64,000 bases of DNA, taken from NCBI GenBank assembly GCA_016709665.1, contig JADJMI010000026.1, positions 186,001 through 250,000 of the forward strand, read 5' to 3'. This stretch comes from Betaproteobacteria bacterium (lineage in GTDB: Bacteria > Pseudomonadota > Gammaproteobacteria > Burkholderiales > Usitatibacteraceae). This document shows positions 43,058-51,746 of the stretch, piece by piece; within the stretch, counting starts at the first letter, position 1; every line of letters starts with the position of its first letter. The position numbers and the translations under genes are program-made. Below the pieces are notes generated by a model that was given only the letters and a program-made list of their open reading frames with translations, did not search any database and had not been told where the DNA came from.

Positions 43058-44551
43058 TCAGCCTTCCACGATCACGGTGCCCATCATGCCGCCGGCGGCG
43101 TGGTCGAGGATGTGGCAGTGGAACATCCACTCGCCGACGTTGTCGGCGACGAAGGCGATGTCCGCGCTGCCCCGGGCGTCGATCATGACGGTGTCCCGCC
43201 ATTCCCGCAGCCGCGTCTTCACGTCGTTCAGCGCGAGCACGCGGAAGAAGTGCCCGTGCATGTGGATGGGGTGCTCGTAATCGGTGTTGTTCAGGAGCTT
43301 GAGCGTCACGTGCTCGCCGCGGCGGAAGCGAAAGAGCGGCTCGTGCATCATCGCGTGCTCCTGCTGCGCGGTGTAGTTCATCGTCCAGGCGAGGCCGTGC
43401 TTCTTCATGATGTCGTCGACGTTCAGCGCCTTTCCGTCCACGCGGCCGATGGCCGGCTCGCCGCCGATGCCGCCTTCGAACACGAGGTAGTGGTCCGTCG
43501 CCTTGCCGATGTTGGGCTCCGCCAGCCGGTTCGGGGCGATGGCCGGGGGGCGGCCGGGCGCCTTCGCGCGCACCGGGCGGCCGGCGCAGGCGAGCGCCAC
43601 GATCGCCTCGCCCCCGCGGCGCTGGTCGGTCACGAGGAAGCGCTTGCCGGCGGCGTCGGGCACGTCGATCACGAGGTCGGTGCGCTGTCCGGCGCCCAGG
43701 AGCAACCGGCCGTCGGGAATCGGGTGGGGCTGAACGGCCTGGCCGTCGTAGGTCACGATCCAGGGGGCGAGCCCCCCGAACTCGAGAACGAACGCGCGTG
43801 CCGATGCGGCGTTCAGCAGCCGGATACGCACGCGCTCGCCCGGGCGCACGTCGATCGCGCGATTCGCACCGGCCGCCGTCCCGTTGAGGGTCACCACGTT
43901 GCCCAGGCGGCCCTCGGAACCGAAATCCCGAACCCGGCCGAAGTCCTCCACCTGCCGGTTCGCCTTGTCGAGCTTGAAGTCGGCGAGCACCCATTCGAGT
44001 TCGCGATCGACGCGCGGCGGCTTCGCCTCCTCGACGACCAGCATGCCGTACAGGCCCCGGGGCACCTGCTCGAAGCTCGACTGGTGCGGGTGGTACCAGT
44101 AGGTGCCCGCGTCGATCGCGGCGTAGCGCACGGCGAAGGTGCTGCCCGGCAGGATGGGCGCCTGCGTCACGTTCGGCACGCCGTCCATCGCATTGGGCAG
44201 GCGCAGGCCGTGCCAGTGCACCGTGGTCGGCTGCGGCAGGCGGTTCGACACGAGCACCTCGACGGTGTCGCCTTGCCGGTAGCGAAGCGCCGGGCCGGGC
44301 GAGGTGCCGTTGAATGCCCACAGGCCGGTCTCCGGGCCCTCGTCGCGAATGCGGCGCTGGCAGACGCCGGCCGTGAGGGGAATGGCATTCGCGCCCGGCA
44401 CGATTCGCGTCGACGCGAGGGCCGGAACCGGGGTCGTGCAGATCGTCTCCCAGGCCGGTGGCGTCCCGGCGCCGGTGGGCACGGAGGGCAGGGCGAGGGA
44501 GCCCAGCGTGGCGCTGGCGGACTGGAGAAAGCGGCGTCGCGTGACAGTCAT
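43058..44551 (-). CDS. Multicopper oxidase, Tat-exported
   Basis: 497 residues. The N-terminus MTVTRRRFLQSASATLG is a twin-arginine signal (RRRFLQ). All four copper motifs are there: TVHWHGLRLPNAMDG, AGTYWYHPHQSS, HPIHMHGHFFRVL and GEWMFHCHILDHAAGGMMG; the last has the type-1 Cys, His and axial Met. This is a three-domain laccase/CopA/CumA-type enzyme that oxidises Cu(I), metals or organics with O2. Its ATG overlaps the stop of the diheme cytochrome gene by four bases, so it is translated together with two cytochromes. The usual Met-rich insert of CueO is not evident. The substrate is unknown. Confidence 0.92.
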   Translation of the reverse strand: MTVTRRRFLQSASATLGSLALPSVPTGAGTPPAWETICTTPVPALASTRIVPGANAIPLTAGVCQRRIRDEGPETGLWAFNGTSPGPALRYRQGDTVEVLVSNRLPQPTTVHWHGLRLPNAMDGVPNVTQAPILPGSTFAVRYAAIDAGTYWYHPHQSSFEQVPRGLYGMLVVEEAKPPRVDRELEWVLADFKLDKANRQVEDFGRVRDFGSEGRLGNVVTLNGTAAGANRAIDVRPGERVRIRLLNAASARAFVLEFGGLAPWIVTYDGQAVQPHPIPDGRLLLGAGQRTDLVIDVPDAAGKRFLVTDQRRGGEAIVALACAGRPVRAKAPGRPPAIAPNRLAEPNIGKATDHYLVFEGGIGGEPAIGRVDGKALNVDDIMKKHGLAWTMNYTAQQEHAMMHEPLFRFRRGEHVTLKLLNNTDYEHPIHMHGHFFRVLALNDVKTRLREWRDTVMIDARGSADIAFVADNVGEWMFHCHILDHAAGGMMGTVIVEG

Positions 44552-45138
44552 CGTGGGGCTCCCCGGGATTCGGCGGATTTCTGCCAGGCCGGCCCGGCGT
44601 CGTTCGCGCGGCCGCGGTCGTGGCAGGTGATGCAGGTGGTGAGGAAGAGGTCGCGTCCGGCTCGCTCGCGCGGCGAAAGCGACTCCCCGGGGGCGTCGAT
44701 CGCGAGATCCCCCCGGGCGAACGCGAAGGCCGCCTCGTACCGTTCGTGCGCGGGCCACCCGTTTTCGGGCGTGTGGTAGCGCGTGTTGGGCGCGCGCCGG
44801 ACGACGAACTCGTCGTGCACGAAGGCCGTGACGGCCGCGATCTCGCGCTCGCGCAGTGTTCCTTCGAACGACTTCATGGCGGTTCCGGCGACGCCGCGAC
44901 GCACGGCCTGCTCGATGCGCGCCGGCGGCATTTCCCCGGGCGTCGCCTCGCTGAAGGCTTTCGGTCGCGTCGCGAGCATCGTCGCGGCGAGCGTGCGCGC
45001 GTCGCCGGAGTAGCCGTGGCAGTAATAGCAGCGGAAGTTGTAGACCGCCCGGCCTTCCTCGCGCAGGTCCATGCCGGGCGCCGCGACCGACGCGGCCGGA
45101 AGCGCCGCGAACGCGACGAGCGCGAGGATCCTCTTCAT
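44548..45138 (-). CDS. Diheme c-type cytochrome (second in the multicopper oxidase operon)
   Basis: 196 residues with a signal peptide (MKRILALVAFAALPAASVAA). Two haem sites: CYYCH in VYNFRCYYCHGYSGDA and CITCH in FLTTCITCHDRGRAND near the C-terminus; a GTAMKSF segment may give a Met ligand for the first. The second haem is within 35 residues of the end. It overlaps both neighbours (ATGA at each end), forming a tight three-gene operon with the multicopper oxidase. Likely passes electrons in the periplasm to or from the oxidase. Confidence 0.85.
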   Translation of the reverse strand: MKRILALVAFAALPAASVAAPGMDLREEGRAVYNFRCYYCHGYSGDARTLAATMLATRPKAFSEATPGEMPPARIEQAVRRGVAGTAMKSFEGTLREREIAAVTAFVHDEFVVRRAPNTRYHTPENGWPAHERYEAAFAFARGDLAIDAPGESLSPRERAGRDLFLTTCITCHDRGRANDAGPAWQKSAESRGAPR

Positions 45139-45842
45139 CGCGCCGGGTCCGATGCCTTGCCGCCGTGCGCGGACGTGCCGGAGACGCCGGAGGAAACGGC
45201 CAGCAGACCGAGTCGCACGTAGTCCGCGACGGCCTCCAGGTCCGAGGGCGAGAGCTGCTGCGAGAAGCCGGGCTTGCCCACCGACGGCTTGCCGACGGCG
45301 GCGGAGGCGATGATGCGTTCGCGCGAGAGCCCCTTGACCTTCGTGAGATCCGGCGCGGCCGGCGCACCGGTGGCCGCGACCGCCGCCGCCTCGATGCCCC
45401 GGCCGGTTCCGCCGTGGCAGCTCGCGCAGAAATGGCCGTAGAACGTGCGTCCGCGGCGCGCGCCGTCGGCGCCGGACTTTTCAACGTACTGCACGCGCAC
45501 GTAGCGCGCGAGCGCCTTCGATTCGGCGGCGCTCAACTGCGTCTTCCAGCCGATCATGGCGGTGCCGCCCTTGCCCTCGCGGATGATCGCGTCCATGTAG
45601 TCGACCGTGAGGCGCGAGCGCAGCTGCGGGTCGGTGAAATTCGCCGGCGGCGGCACGAGGCTGTTTCGCGCCCGGCTGCGGCCGTCGCCCTGGTCGCCGT
45701 GGCAGACGGAACAATAGTTGTGGTAGAGCAGCGCCGGATCGATGCGGCCGTCGGGGCGCTTCTTCCGGTCTCCCGCGAGCGCGCCGGTGGCGACGAGGGC
45801 GAAGGCGAGGGCGAGGGCGGCGAGTCGGCGCGGGCGAAGCAT
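45135..45842 (-). CDS. Diheme c-type cytochrome (first in the multicopper oxidase operon)
   Basis: 235 residues. Signal peptide LAALALAFALVATGALA. Two class I cytochrome c domains: YHNYCSVCHGDQGDGRSRA with a Met in GKGGTAMIGWK, and YGHFCASCHGGTGRG with C-terminal GFSQQLSPSDLEAVADYVR. First gene of the minus-strand operon, divergent from the NHL lipoprotein. Resembles the diheme cytochromes found with copper or sulfur oxidases; partner is inferred from the operon. Confidence 0.87.
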   Translation of the reverse strand: MLRPRRLAALALAFALVATGALAGDRKKRPDGRIDPALLYHNYCSVCHGDQGDGRSRARNSLVPPPANFTDPQLRSRLTVDYMDAIIREGKGGTAMIGWKTQLSAAESKALARYVRVQYVEKSGADGARRGRTFYGHFCASCHGGTGRGIEAAAVAATGAPAAPDLTKVKGLSRERIIASAAVGKPSVGKPGFSQQLSPSDLEAVADYVRLGLLAVSSGVSGTSAHGGKASDPAR

Positions 45843-45973
45843 CGGCGGGTCCTGTCGATAGGGCGGATCGCGCTCCGATGCAAGATTCAGGCCTCGCGCG
45901 GGGCCGGGCATGGCGCTTGCTCGGTGCCTCACGACGGCCCGCCGACCGCGAGGGCCGAAGGACTTCTCCCGCG

Positions 45974-47104
45974 ATGAATCCGTTCCGTTGCTTCCGAGCC
46001 GTTGCCCCGATCGCCGCGGCTGCGGTCCTTTGCGCCGGCTGCATCCAGGCGCCGGTGGCGCCCACCAAGGGGCCCGGCGGCGACCTGGTCTTTCCACCGC
46101 CTCCGGAGGAAGCGCGCTACGTCTACGAGCGCACCATCTACGGCAGCGGGGATGTCCAGCCCGTGGATGCCTCGACCGACCTGCGACGCATGGTCACCGG
46201 CGAGCGCGGCACGAGCGAGGGGCTCAGCAAGCCCTACGCCGTCGCCGTGCACCGCGGGCGCGTGTTCGTGACGGACTCGGCCCAGCGCTACGTGCGCGTC
46301 TTCGACTATCCCGCCGGTCGCTTCTACAAGATCGGCGAGGAGGACCCCGGCCGCATCGTGAAGCCCCTGGGCCTCGACGTGGACGCCTCGGGCACGCTCT
46401 ACGTGGCCGACGTGAGCTCGCGGGACATCAAGGTGTTCACGGCCGAGGGCAAGTACCTGCGCTCGATCGGCGGGCCGAAATGGTTCGATCGCCTCTCCAG
46501 CGTCACCGTCGATCCCGCGGGCGAGCGGCTCTACGTCGTCGACATCGGCGGCGTGAGCTCGACCAACCACCGCGTGCGGGTCTTCGACGCGAAGTCGGGA
46601 GCGCACCTGTCGGACATCGGCACGCGCGGGGCCGGGCCGGGCGAGTTCAACCTGCCGCGCGACCTCGCGATCGGCAAGGACGGGCAGCTCTACGTGGTCG
46701 ACGGGGGCAATTTCCGCGTCCAGGTGTTCTCGCGCGACGGGAAGTTCCTGCGCAGCTTCGGCGCGCTGGGAAAGCAGTTCGGCCAGTTCGCGCGCCCCAA
46801 GGAAGTGGCCACCGACCGGACGGGCAACGTCTACGTGGTCGATGCGGCCTTCGGCAACTTCCAGATATTCAACGCGGAGGGCGACCTGCTCCTGTTCGTG
46901 GGGGAGCGCTCGGAACGCGACGGCCCGGGCAAGTACATGCTGCCCTCGGGCATCTACGTGGACGAGGACGGTCGCGTGTACATGATCGACCAGTGGTTCC
47001 GGAAGGTCGACGTGTTCCGTCCCGTCACGCTCGCGAAGAACGCGGGCTGGCTGCAACTGCCCGCGAAGGCCCCGACCGCGAAGGCGCCGGCGCCGGCCCG
47101 CTAG
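45974..47104 (+). CDS. NHL-repeat beta-propeller lipoprotein
   Basis: 376 residues. Signal with lipoprotein-type cut AAVLCAGC. The rest is a six-bladed NHL propeller: repeats such as GLSKPYAVAVHRGRVFVTDS, KPLGLDVDASGTLYVADV, EFNLPRDLAIGKDGQLYVVD, QFARPKEVATDRTGNVYVVDA and MLPSGIYVDEDGRVYMID. A second propeller lipoprotein lies at 55750-56850, and each is followed by a KHNLS-type multiheme cytochrome. Such propellers recur next to multiheme cytochromes in Geobacter-like loci, where their role is unproven. A structural or docking role at the outer membrane is inferred. Confidence 0.85.
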   Translation: MNPFRCFRAVAPIAAAAVLCAGCIQAPVAPTKGPGGDLVFPPPPEEARYVYERTIYGSGDVQPVDASTDLRRMVTGERGTSEGLSKPYAVAVHRGRVFVTDSAQRYVRVFDYPAGRFYKIGEEDPGRIVKPLGLDVDASGTLYVADVSSRDIKVFTAEGKYLRSIGGPKWFDRLSSVTVDPAGERLYVVDIGGVSSTNHRVRVFDAKSGAHLSDIGTRGAGPGEFNLPRDLAIGKDGQLYVVDGGNFRVQVFSRDGKFLRSFGALGKQFGQFARPKEVATDRTGNVYVVDAAFGNFQIFNAEGDLLLFVGERSERDGPGKYMLPSGIYVDEDGRVYMIDQWFRKVDVFRPVTLAKNAGWLQLPAKAPTAKAPAPAR

Positions 47105-47126
47105 CGTCTTGATTCCGGGAAACGGA

Positions 47127-47148
47127 CTTCTTCCGCGCGGGAAGGAAG
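47127..47148 (+). repeat. Imperfect palindrome between the NHL gene and the sigma-54 promoter
   Basis: CTTCTTCC and GGGAAGGAAG face each other across GCGC. It lies about 65 bases upstream of the -24 element. It could be an enhancer-binding protein site or a weak terminator of the NHL gene. Confidence 0.4.
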
Positions 47149-47212
47149 CCCCGCGCATTTGATCCAACGCAAACGCGCGCCGCCACCGCCGCCGGATTCC
47201 GTCGCGAATCGC

Positions 47213-47229
47213 TTGGCACGGTTGGTGCA
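47213..47229 (+). promoter_or_regulatory. Sigma-54 (RpoN) promoter of the multiheme cytochrome locus
   Basis: TTGGCACG-GTTG-GTGCA matches the consensus YTGGCACG-N4-TTGCW at all but one defined position. The invariant GG (47215-47216) and GC (47227-47228) are separated by exactly ten bases. It lies 72 bases before the tetraheme cytochrome start. RpoN promoters need an enhancer-binding activator, not seen in this window. Confidence 0.8.
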
Positions 47230-47300
47230 TTACCGGTTTCGACCGCGATCCATTTCGATTCGCCGCCGCGGTGACCACGAACCATCCAGGAGAGGGATCC

Positions 47301-48185
47301 ATGAAAAAACCGCAAACCACGACCGGCGCCAGGCGCGCGCTCGGCATCTTCCTCTGGGTCATCGGCACGATGAGCCTCGGCGTCCTTCCGGTCGAGGCCG
47401 GCATCGCCAATACCAAGCACAACCTCAGCCCCTCGAGCGCCGCCGGCAACAACCGGGTGGCGGCCGCGGGCGGCACGGACGAGATCTGCGTCTTCTGCCA
47501 CACGCCGCACGCGGCGGACACGACGGCGCCCGTTCCGCTGTGGAACAAGCGACTCACGACCGGCGCGACGTACACGACCTACGCGACGCTCAACTCGAGC
47601 TCGATCGACGGCGAGATCCTTCCGGTCGGATCGATCTCGCTCGCGTGCCTGTCGTGCCACGACGGCACGCAGGCCATGGACAACATCATCAACGCGCCCG
47701 GGTCCGGCGGCTACGACGTGACCGGCGGCGGCGCCAACGGCCTGGGATTCACGTGGTCCGGCACGCGCGTCGACGTGGACGGCAAGATGACCAACACGGC
47801 CACCTCGCTCTCCATGCTCGGCAACGACCTGAGCAACGACCACCCGATCGGCATCAAGTATTGCGGCGGCGGGCCCACCTCGGCCAATCCGACGGGACCC
47901 TGCGTGGATCCGGACTTCGTCGCGCCCTCCTCGGGCACGGTGAACGGCAACCAGGTCTTCTGGGTGGATACCGCCGGCGGCACGACTTCGCGCAACAAGA
48001 CCGACATGCAGCTCTACACGCGACTCTTCGCCACCGGCAACGGCCCGTCCGTCGAGTGCGGCAGCTGCCACGACCCGCACGTCGAGAACGGCCAGACGAA
48101 CACCGGCCTGCCGACCTCCGGCCAGACGTTCCTGCGCGTCTCGAACACCAACAGCGCCGTCTGTCTCGCCTGCCACGTGAAGTAA
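47301..48185 (+). CDS. Tetraheme c-type cytochrome, KHNLS type
   Basis: 294 residues with a signal peptide to about residue 33 (LGVLPVEAG). Four haem sites: CVFCH (near 63), CLSCH (near 116), CGSCH and CLACH; the last lies three residues from the C-terminus. The N-terminus GIANTKHNLSPSS ... EICVFCHTPH is shared with the undecaheme protein at 56837. The residues between haems are rich in Gly, Ser and Thr, as in secreted cytochromes. AGGAGAGG precedes ATG 47301. It has its own sigma-54 promoter and a terminator, so may be transcribed alone. Probably periplasmic or extracellular electron carrier. Confidence 0.88.
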   Translation: MKKPQTTTGARRALGIFLWVIGTMSLGVLPVEAGIANTKHNLSPSSAAGNNRVAAAGGTDEICVFCHTPHAADTTAPVPLWNKRLTTGATYTTYATLNSSSIDGEILPVGSISLACLSCHDGTQAMDNIINAPGSGGYDVTGGGANGLGFTWSGTRVDVDGKMTNTATSLSMLGNDLSNDHPIGIKYCGGGPTSANPTGPCVDPDFVAPSSGTVNGNQVFWVDTAGGTTSRNKTDMQLYTRLFATGNGPSVECGSCHDPHVENGQTNTGLPTSGQTFLRVSNTNSAVCLACHVK

Positions 48186-48209
48186 GACACGCGCCGCACC
48201 GCCGTCGCG

Positions 48210-48238
48210 AGGGCCGGGCGCTACCGCCCGGCCCTTTC
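48210..48238 (+). terminator. Terminator after the tetraheme cytochrome
   Basis: AGGGCCGGGCG (48210-48220) and CGCCCGGCCCT (48225-48235) form a perfect 11-base-pair stem with a CTAC loop, followed by TTT. The T-run is short, so partial read-through into the downstream operon is likely. Confidence 0.75.
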
Positions 48239-48255
48239 TCATTGGAGAGCCGTCC

Positions 48256-49311
48256 ATGCGTCTTGCCCCGATCCTAGCCGCGCTCCTGCTGCTTCCGCCC
48301 GCCGCATGGGGCGCCGAACCCATCGCGGCCGCGCCCGCGACCGCGCCGGTCGCGGCGTCGGGGCACACCCCCCGCGCCGAAGCGCTTCCCCCGGTGGCGA
48401 AGGTGAACGGCCGGGAGATCAGCGCGGCCGAGTACGAGCAGGCGCTCATCGCCCTGGTGCGGCAGCGCTACTACCACCGCGCGCCGCCCGAGAAGGAGAT
48501 GGGCGCCGTGCGCGTCGAGGTCGTGGATACCCTCATCGATCTCGTCATCGTCGCGGACGAGGCGAAGAAGCGCGGCATCGAGCCCGACGCCGCGCAGGTG
48601 GGCCGCGATCTCGAACGCATCGAGGCGCGCTTTCGCAAGATGCCGGGCTGGGACCAGATGCGCGAGGCGCAAATCGCGCGGTGGCGCGCGGATCTCGAGG
48701 AGCGCTCCCGCGCCGAGATCCTGGAGCGTCGCGTGCGCGCCGACCTTTCGCCCACCGATGCCGAGGTGCGCGCCTTCTACGATCGCAACCCCGCGCTCTT
48801 CACCGAGCCCGAGAAGGTCCGGCTTTCCGTGATCCTGCTGCGCGTGGATCCGTCGGCCGGAAAGAGCGCGCGCGACAAGGCGCGCGAGGAAGCGGCCGCC
48901 ATCCGCACGCGCCTCGCGAAGGGGGCGGATTTCGCCGAGATCGCGAAGATCCACTCCGGGGATCCCTCCGCGGAAAAGGGCGGCGACATGGGCTTCGTGC
49001 ACCGCGGCGCGCTGCCCGAGCCGGTGCAGGAGGTCCTCGACAAGCTCGCGGACGGCGAGCTTTCGCAGCCGCTCGACGTGCTCGAGGGCATCGCCATCGT
49101 CCGCGTGGGCGCAAGGCAGCCGGCGGCGCTTCGGCCCTACGAGGCCGTCTCGGCGCGCGCCCGCGAACTGCATCGCCGCGGCGCCGCCGATGCGGCGTGG
49201 AAGTCGACCGTCGCCGGGCTTCGGGCGGGCGCATCGATCGAGGTGAACACGGGTCGCTATCCCGACCTGGCGGCGGCTCCCGAAACGGCGCAGGCGTCCG
49301 CGCCGCGGTGA
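48256..49311 (+). CDS. Periplasmic PpiC/SurA-type peptidyl-prolyl isomerase
   Basis: 351 residues. Signal peptide MRLAPILAALLLLPPAAWGA, an N-terminal chaperone domain (VAKVNGREISAAEYEQALIALVRQ), then a parvulin domain (about 180-280) with VRLSVILLRVDPS, KGADFAEIAKIHSGDPSAEKGGDMGFVHRG and EPVQEVLDKLADGELSQPLD. It catalyses prolyl isomerisation and probably chaperones outer-membrane proteins. It sits directly before the barrel gene (GTG overlapping its TGA), which suggests a dedicated foldase for the barrel. Ends in a Pro/Ala-rich tail. Confidence 0.9.
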   Translation: MRLAPILAALLLLPPAAWGAEPIAAAPATAPVAASGHTPRAEALPPVAKVNGREISAAEYEQALIALVRQRYYHRAPPEKEMGAVRVEVVDTLIDLVIVADEAKKRGIEPDAAQVGRDLERIEARFRKMPGWDQMREAQIARWRADLEERSRAEILERRVRADLSPTDAEVRAFYDRNPALFTEPEKVRLSVILLRVDPSAGKSARDKAREEAAAIRTRLAKGADFAEIAKIHSGDPSAEKGGDMGFVHRGALPEPVQEVLDKLADGELSQPLDVLEGIAIVRVGARQPAALRPYEAVSARARELHRRGAADAAWKSTVAGLRAGASIEVNTGRYPDLAAAPETAQASAPR

Positions 49312-51273
49312 CCCGCGAGCGGCCCCGCCGGGCTCCCCTCGCGGCGTTCGTCGCCGCCTGCTGGGCTCCCTTCGCGGCCGCGGCGCCCCTCACGCTCGAG
49401 ACCGAGTTCGCGAGCCTCGAGCCGTCGCGCGACCCGGTTCGCTGGCTGCTTGCCCAGGCCGCGCCGGCCCCCGCGAGTTCGCCGGCCCCGCCGGCGCCGC
49501 CCGCGTCGGAGCCCGCGGCCGGCCCGACATGGTCCGCGCGCATCCTGCCCTTTCTCGATTCGGGCGAGCCCGTGGGTTTCGCCCCGGCCCGCTGGGGCGG
49601 CACGCTCGCCCTCGAGCACCTGGACCAGCGTTCGGAAAGCGCGAACCGCCGCTACTCGGACGCCGCGTCCGTCTCGCTCACGGCGGCGAGCTACTTCTGG
49701 CAGCCCTGGTTCGCGCAACTGCGCGGCAATCTCACGCTGCTCGCCGACGTCGACAAGTCGAGCGGAGGCGCCGACGTGGGGGCGGGCGTGGGCGGCTCCA
49801 CGCGGGGACTCTCCCTGTCCGGCGGGGGCAGCGTCACGGTGTTCCCGAACAGCCGCTTTCCGTTCCACGCCTCGATCGATTCGACGGACAGCCGGGCCAC
49901 GGGCACGTTCGCGCCGAGCGACTACCGCAACACGCGCGCAAGCGTGCGCCAGTCCTGGCGCGATCCGCTCGGCGCGGAGAACCTCATCGGCTACGGCGGA
50001 CTTCAGCCGGCTCGATTCGCGCTCTTTCGGCCGGGACACGGTCTTCGCCCTGGACGCGCGGTACCTGCGCACGGCGGAATCCTGGCGCGGCGACGGCGCC
50101 TTCAACTGGTCGCGCAACCGCCGGGCGGAGGGCGAGGGCACCGACATCCTCCGCCTCTACGGCACGCACCTCTACACGCCCGATCCCGACCTGTGGATCA
50201 ACTCGCTCGCGAGCTACACCGAGTCCGACCTGTCCATTCCCGCCGGTGGCGTCGACCTCACCCAGCGCATCCTGCAGGCGAACTCGCAGGCCGTGTGGCG
50301 GCCGGCGGCCGACGATCGCTTCGCGTTCACGGGCGGCGGGCGGGTCCTGGCGAACGGATTCGAGCAGGGGGGCGTGCGCGACGACGCGTACTCCGCCTCC
50401 GGCAACGCGGGCTTCTCCTTCGCGCCGACCGAGGAAACGACGATCCAGGGCTCGGCGGTCGCGACGCACCTCACCGCCGACGGCGCCAAGCGCGACCTGC
50501 TCACCTTCGAGTCGGTCGGCGCCAACTGGACGCCCCGGCCCTTGGAATTCGGGATCGCCTCGTGGTCGCCCGCGCTGGCCGTGCAGGCGGCCCACGAGAC
50601 GGGATCCGAAGACGGCGATCGCACCCAGGGCACCGTGCAGGCGGACCAGCAGTTCTCGCGCGCCGTCCCCCTGGGCGCGGCGGCGACGATGCACCTCATG
50701 CTCTCCCAGGGCGCCGGCCTCATCGACGACTCGATCATCGGGCGCACGACGGTGCTGCGCTACAACGGCACCGCGGGCCTTCGGGTGAACACGAGCGAAT
50801 CGTCGGACGGCTACCTGAGCGCGGGCTACGGCGAGTCGCGGGCCACGGGCGCCATCGAGGAGCGCTTCCGGCTCGCCAACTTCCAGGCCAGCGGGCAGCT
50901 CCGGTTCGGGCAATGGGACCTGCTCACCGCGAACGTCACGGCCCAGTGGATCCGGGCGACGCGCGCCCTCGACGGCATCGAGGAGTCGAGCCGCCAGGTG
51001 TACGGGGGCGTCACCTACCAGCACACGAAGGTGTTCGGCGTGCCTCGCCTTCGCTATCTCGCGAGCGCCACGTGGAACCAGGGCTTCACCGATTCGCGGC
51101 TCCTGGGCGACGCGGACGCGCTGCGCGAGAACACCACGCGGCTGTTCGACCAGCGCCTGCTTTACGACATCGGCCGGCTCGAGATCCGTCTTGGCATGCG
51201 GATTGCAAAGACGGACGGACGCGACGATCGCCAGTTCTACCTGCGCGTCGCCCGCCAATTCGGCCAGTTTTGA
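49308..51273 (+). pseudogene. Outer-membrane beta-barrel (porin-like) with a frameshift
   Basis: GTG 49308 overlaps the ppiC stop. The first 230 residues lie in one frame: a signal (AFVAACWAPFAAAAPL), a Pro/Ala-rich linker, then strands such as GGTLALEHLDQRSESANRRY and SLSGGGSVTVFPNSRFPFHAS. At about 49998 the frame changes: LIGYGG is followed one base over by DFSRLDSRSFGRDTVFALDARYL, fitting one extra G in GGCGGAC. The second frame then runs to 51273 with many alternating strands and ends VARQFGQF, a terminal Phe typical of outer-membrane barrels. The corrected protein is about 654 residues. The size matches MtrB/PioB-type cytochrome sheaths but I see no clear family signature. Location among cytochromes supports a conduit porin. 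Confidence 0.75.
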
Positions 51274-51289
51274 GAAAGGCTTCCCGACG

Positions 51290-51742
51290 ATGGAAACGAA
51301 TCGACCCTCCCGAGTGCGCCCCGCGCTCGCCGCGCTCGCGGGGCTCGCCCTGGTGCTCGCCCTGGCCGTCTCGCTCGCGCCGGCGCCGGCGCACGCCGAA
51401 TACGGCGACGTGGTGATCAACAACCACTCGGACGCCGCCGGCGTGCGCCCGGTCGTCTTTCCCCACTGGTTCCACCGCGTGCGCTTTCGCTGCAAGGTCT
51501 GCCACAGCGACCTGGGCTTCAAGTTCCAGGCCGGCGGCAACGACATCAACATGGTGAAGATCATCGACGGCCAGTTCTGCGGCGCCTGCCATAACGGGAA
51601 CGTCGCGTGGTCCGTCGAGAACTGCGACCTGTGCCACTCGGGCAAGCCGGGCACGCCGACGCAGGTGCACGAAAGCACGATCCAGAAGCTCGTGGGCACG
51701 AACGCGCCGGCCGCCGCGCCCGCCCCCGCGGCGAAGCGGTGA
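51290..51742 (+). CDS. Triheme c-type cytochrome, c7-type domain (A)
   Basis: 150 residues: signal peptide to about 36 (LALAVSLAPAPAHA), then EYGDVVINNHSDAAGVRPVV. Haem sites are CKVCH (68), CGACH (97) and CDLCH (112); the His before the first Cys (FPHWFHRVRF) and others can give bis-His ligation. EYGDVV...FPHWFHR-x-RFRCKVCH is the pattern of the c(7)-type triheme domain known from Geobacter-like bacteria. A paralogue (A') lies at 55376-55756. The tail is Ala/Pro-rich. Periplasmic electron carrier by inference. Confidence 0.88.
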   Translation: METNRPSRVRPALAALAGLALVLALAVSLAPAPAHAEYGDVVINNHSDAAGVRPVVFPHWFHRVRFRCKVCHSDLGFKFQAGGNDINMVKIIDGQFCGACHNGNVAWSVENCDLCHSGKPGTPTQVHESTIQKLVGTNAPAAAPAPAAKR

Positions 51743-51746
51743 GGCC

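Noticed and set aside
47159..47172. FNR-like TTGAT-CCAA-CGCAA before the sigma-54 promoter
   Set aside because: The right half-site matches only three of five bases, and FNR acting at a sigma-54 promoter is not usual.
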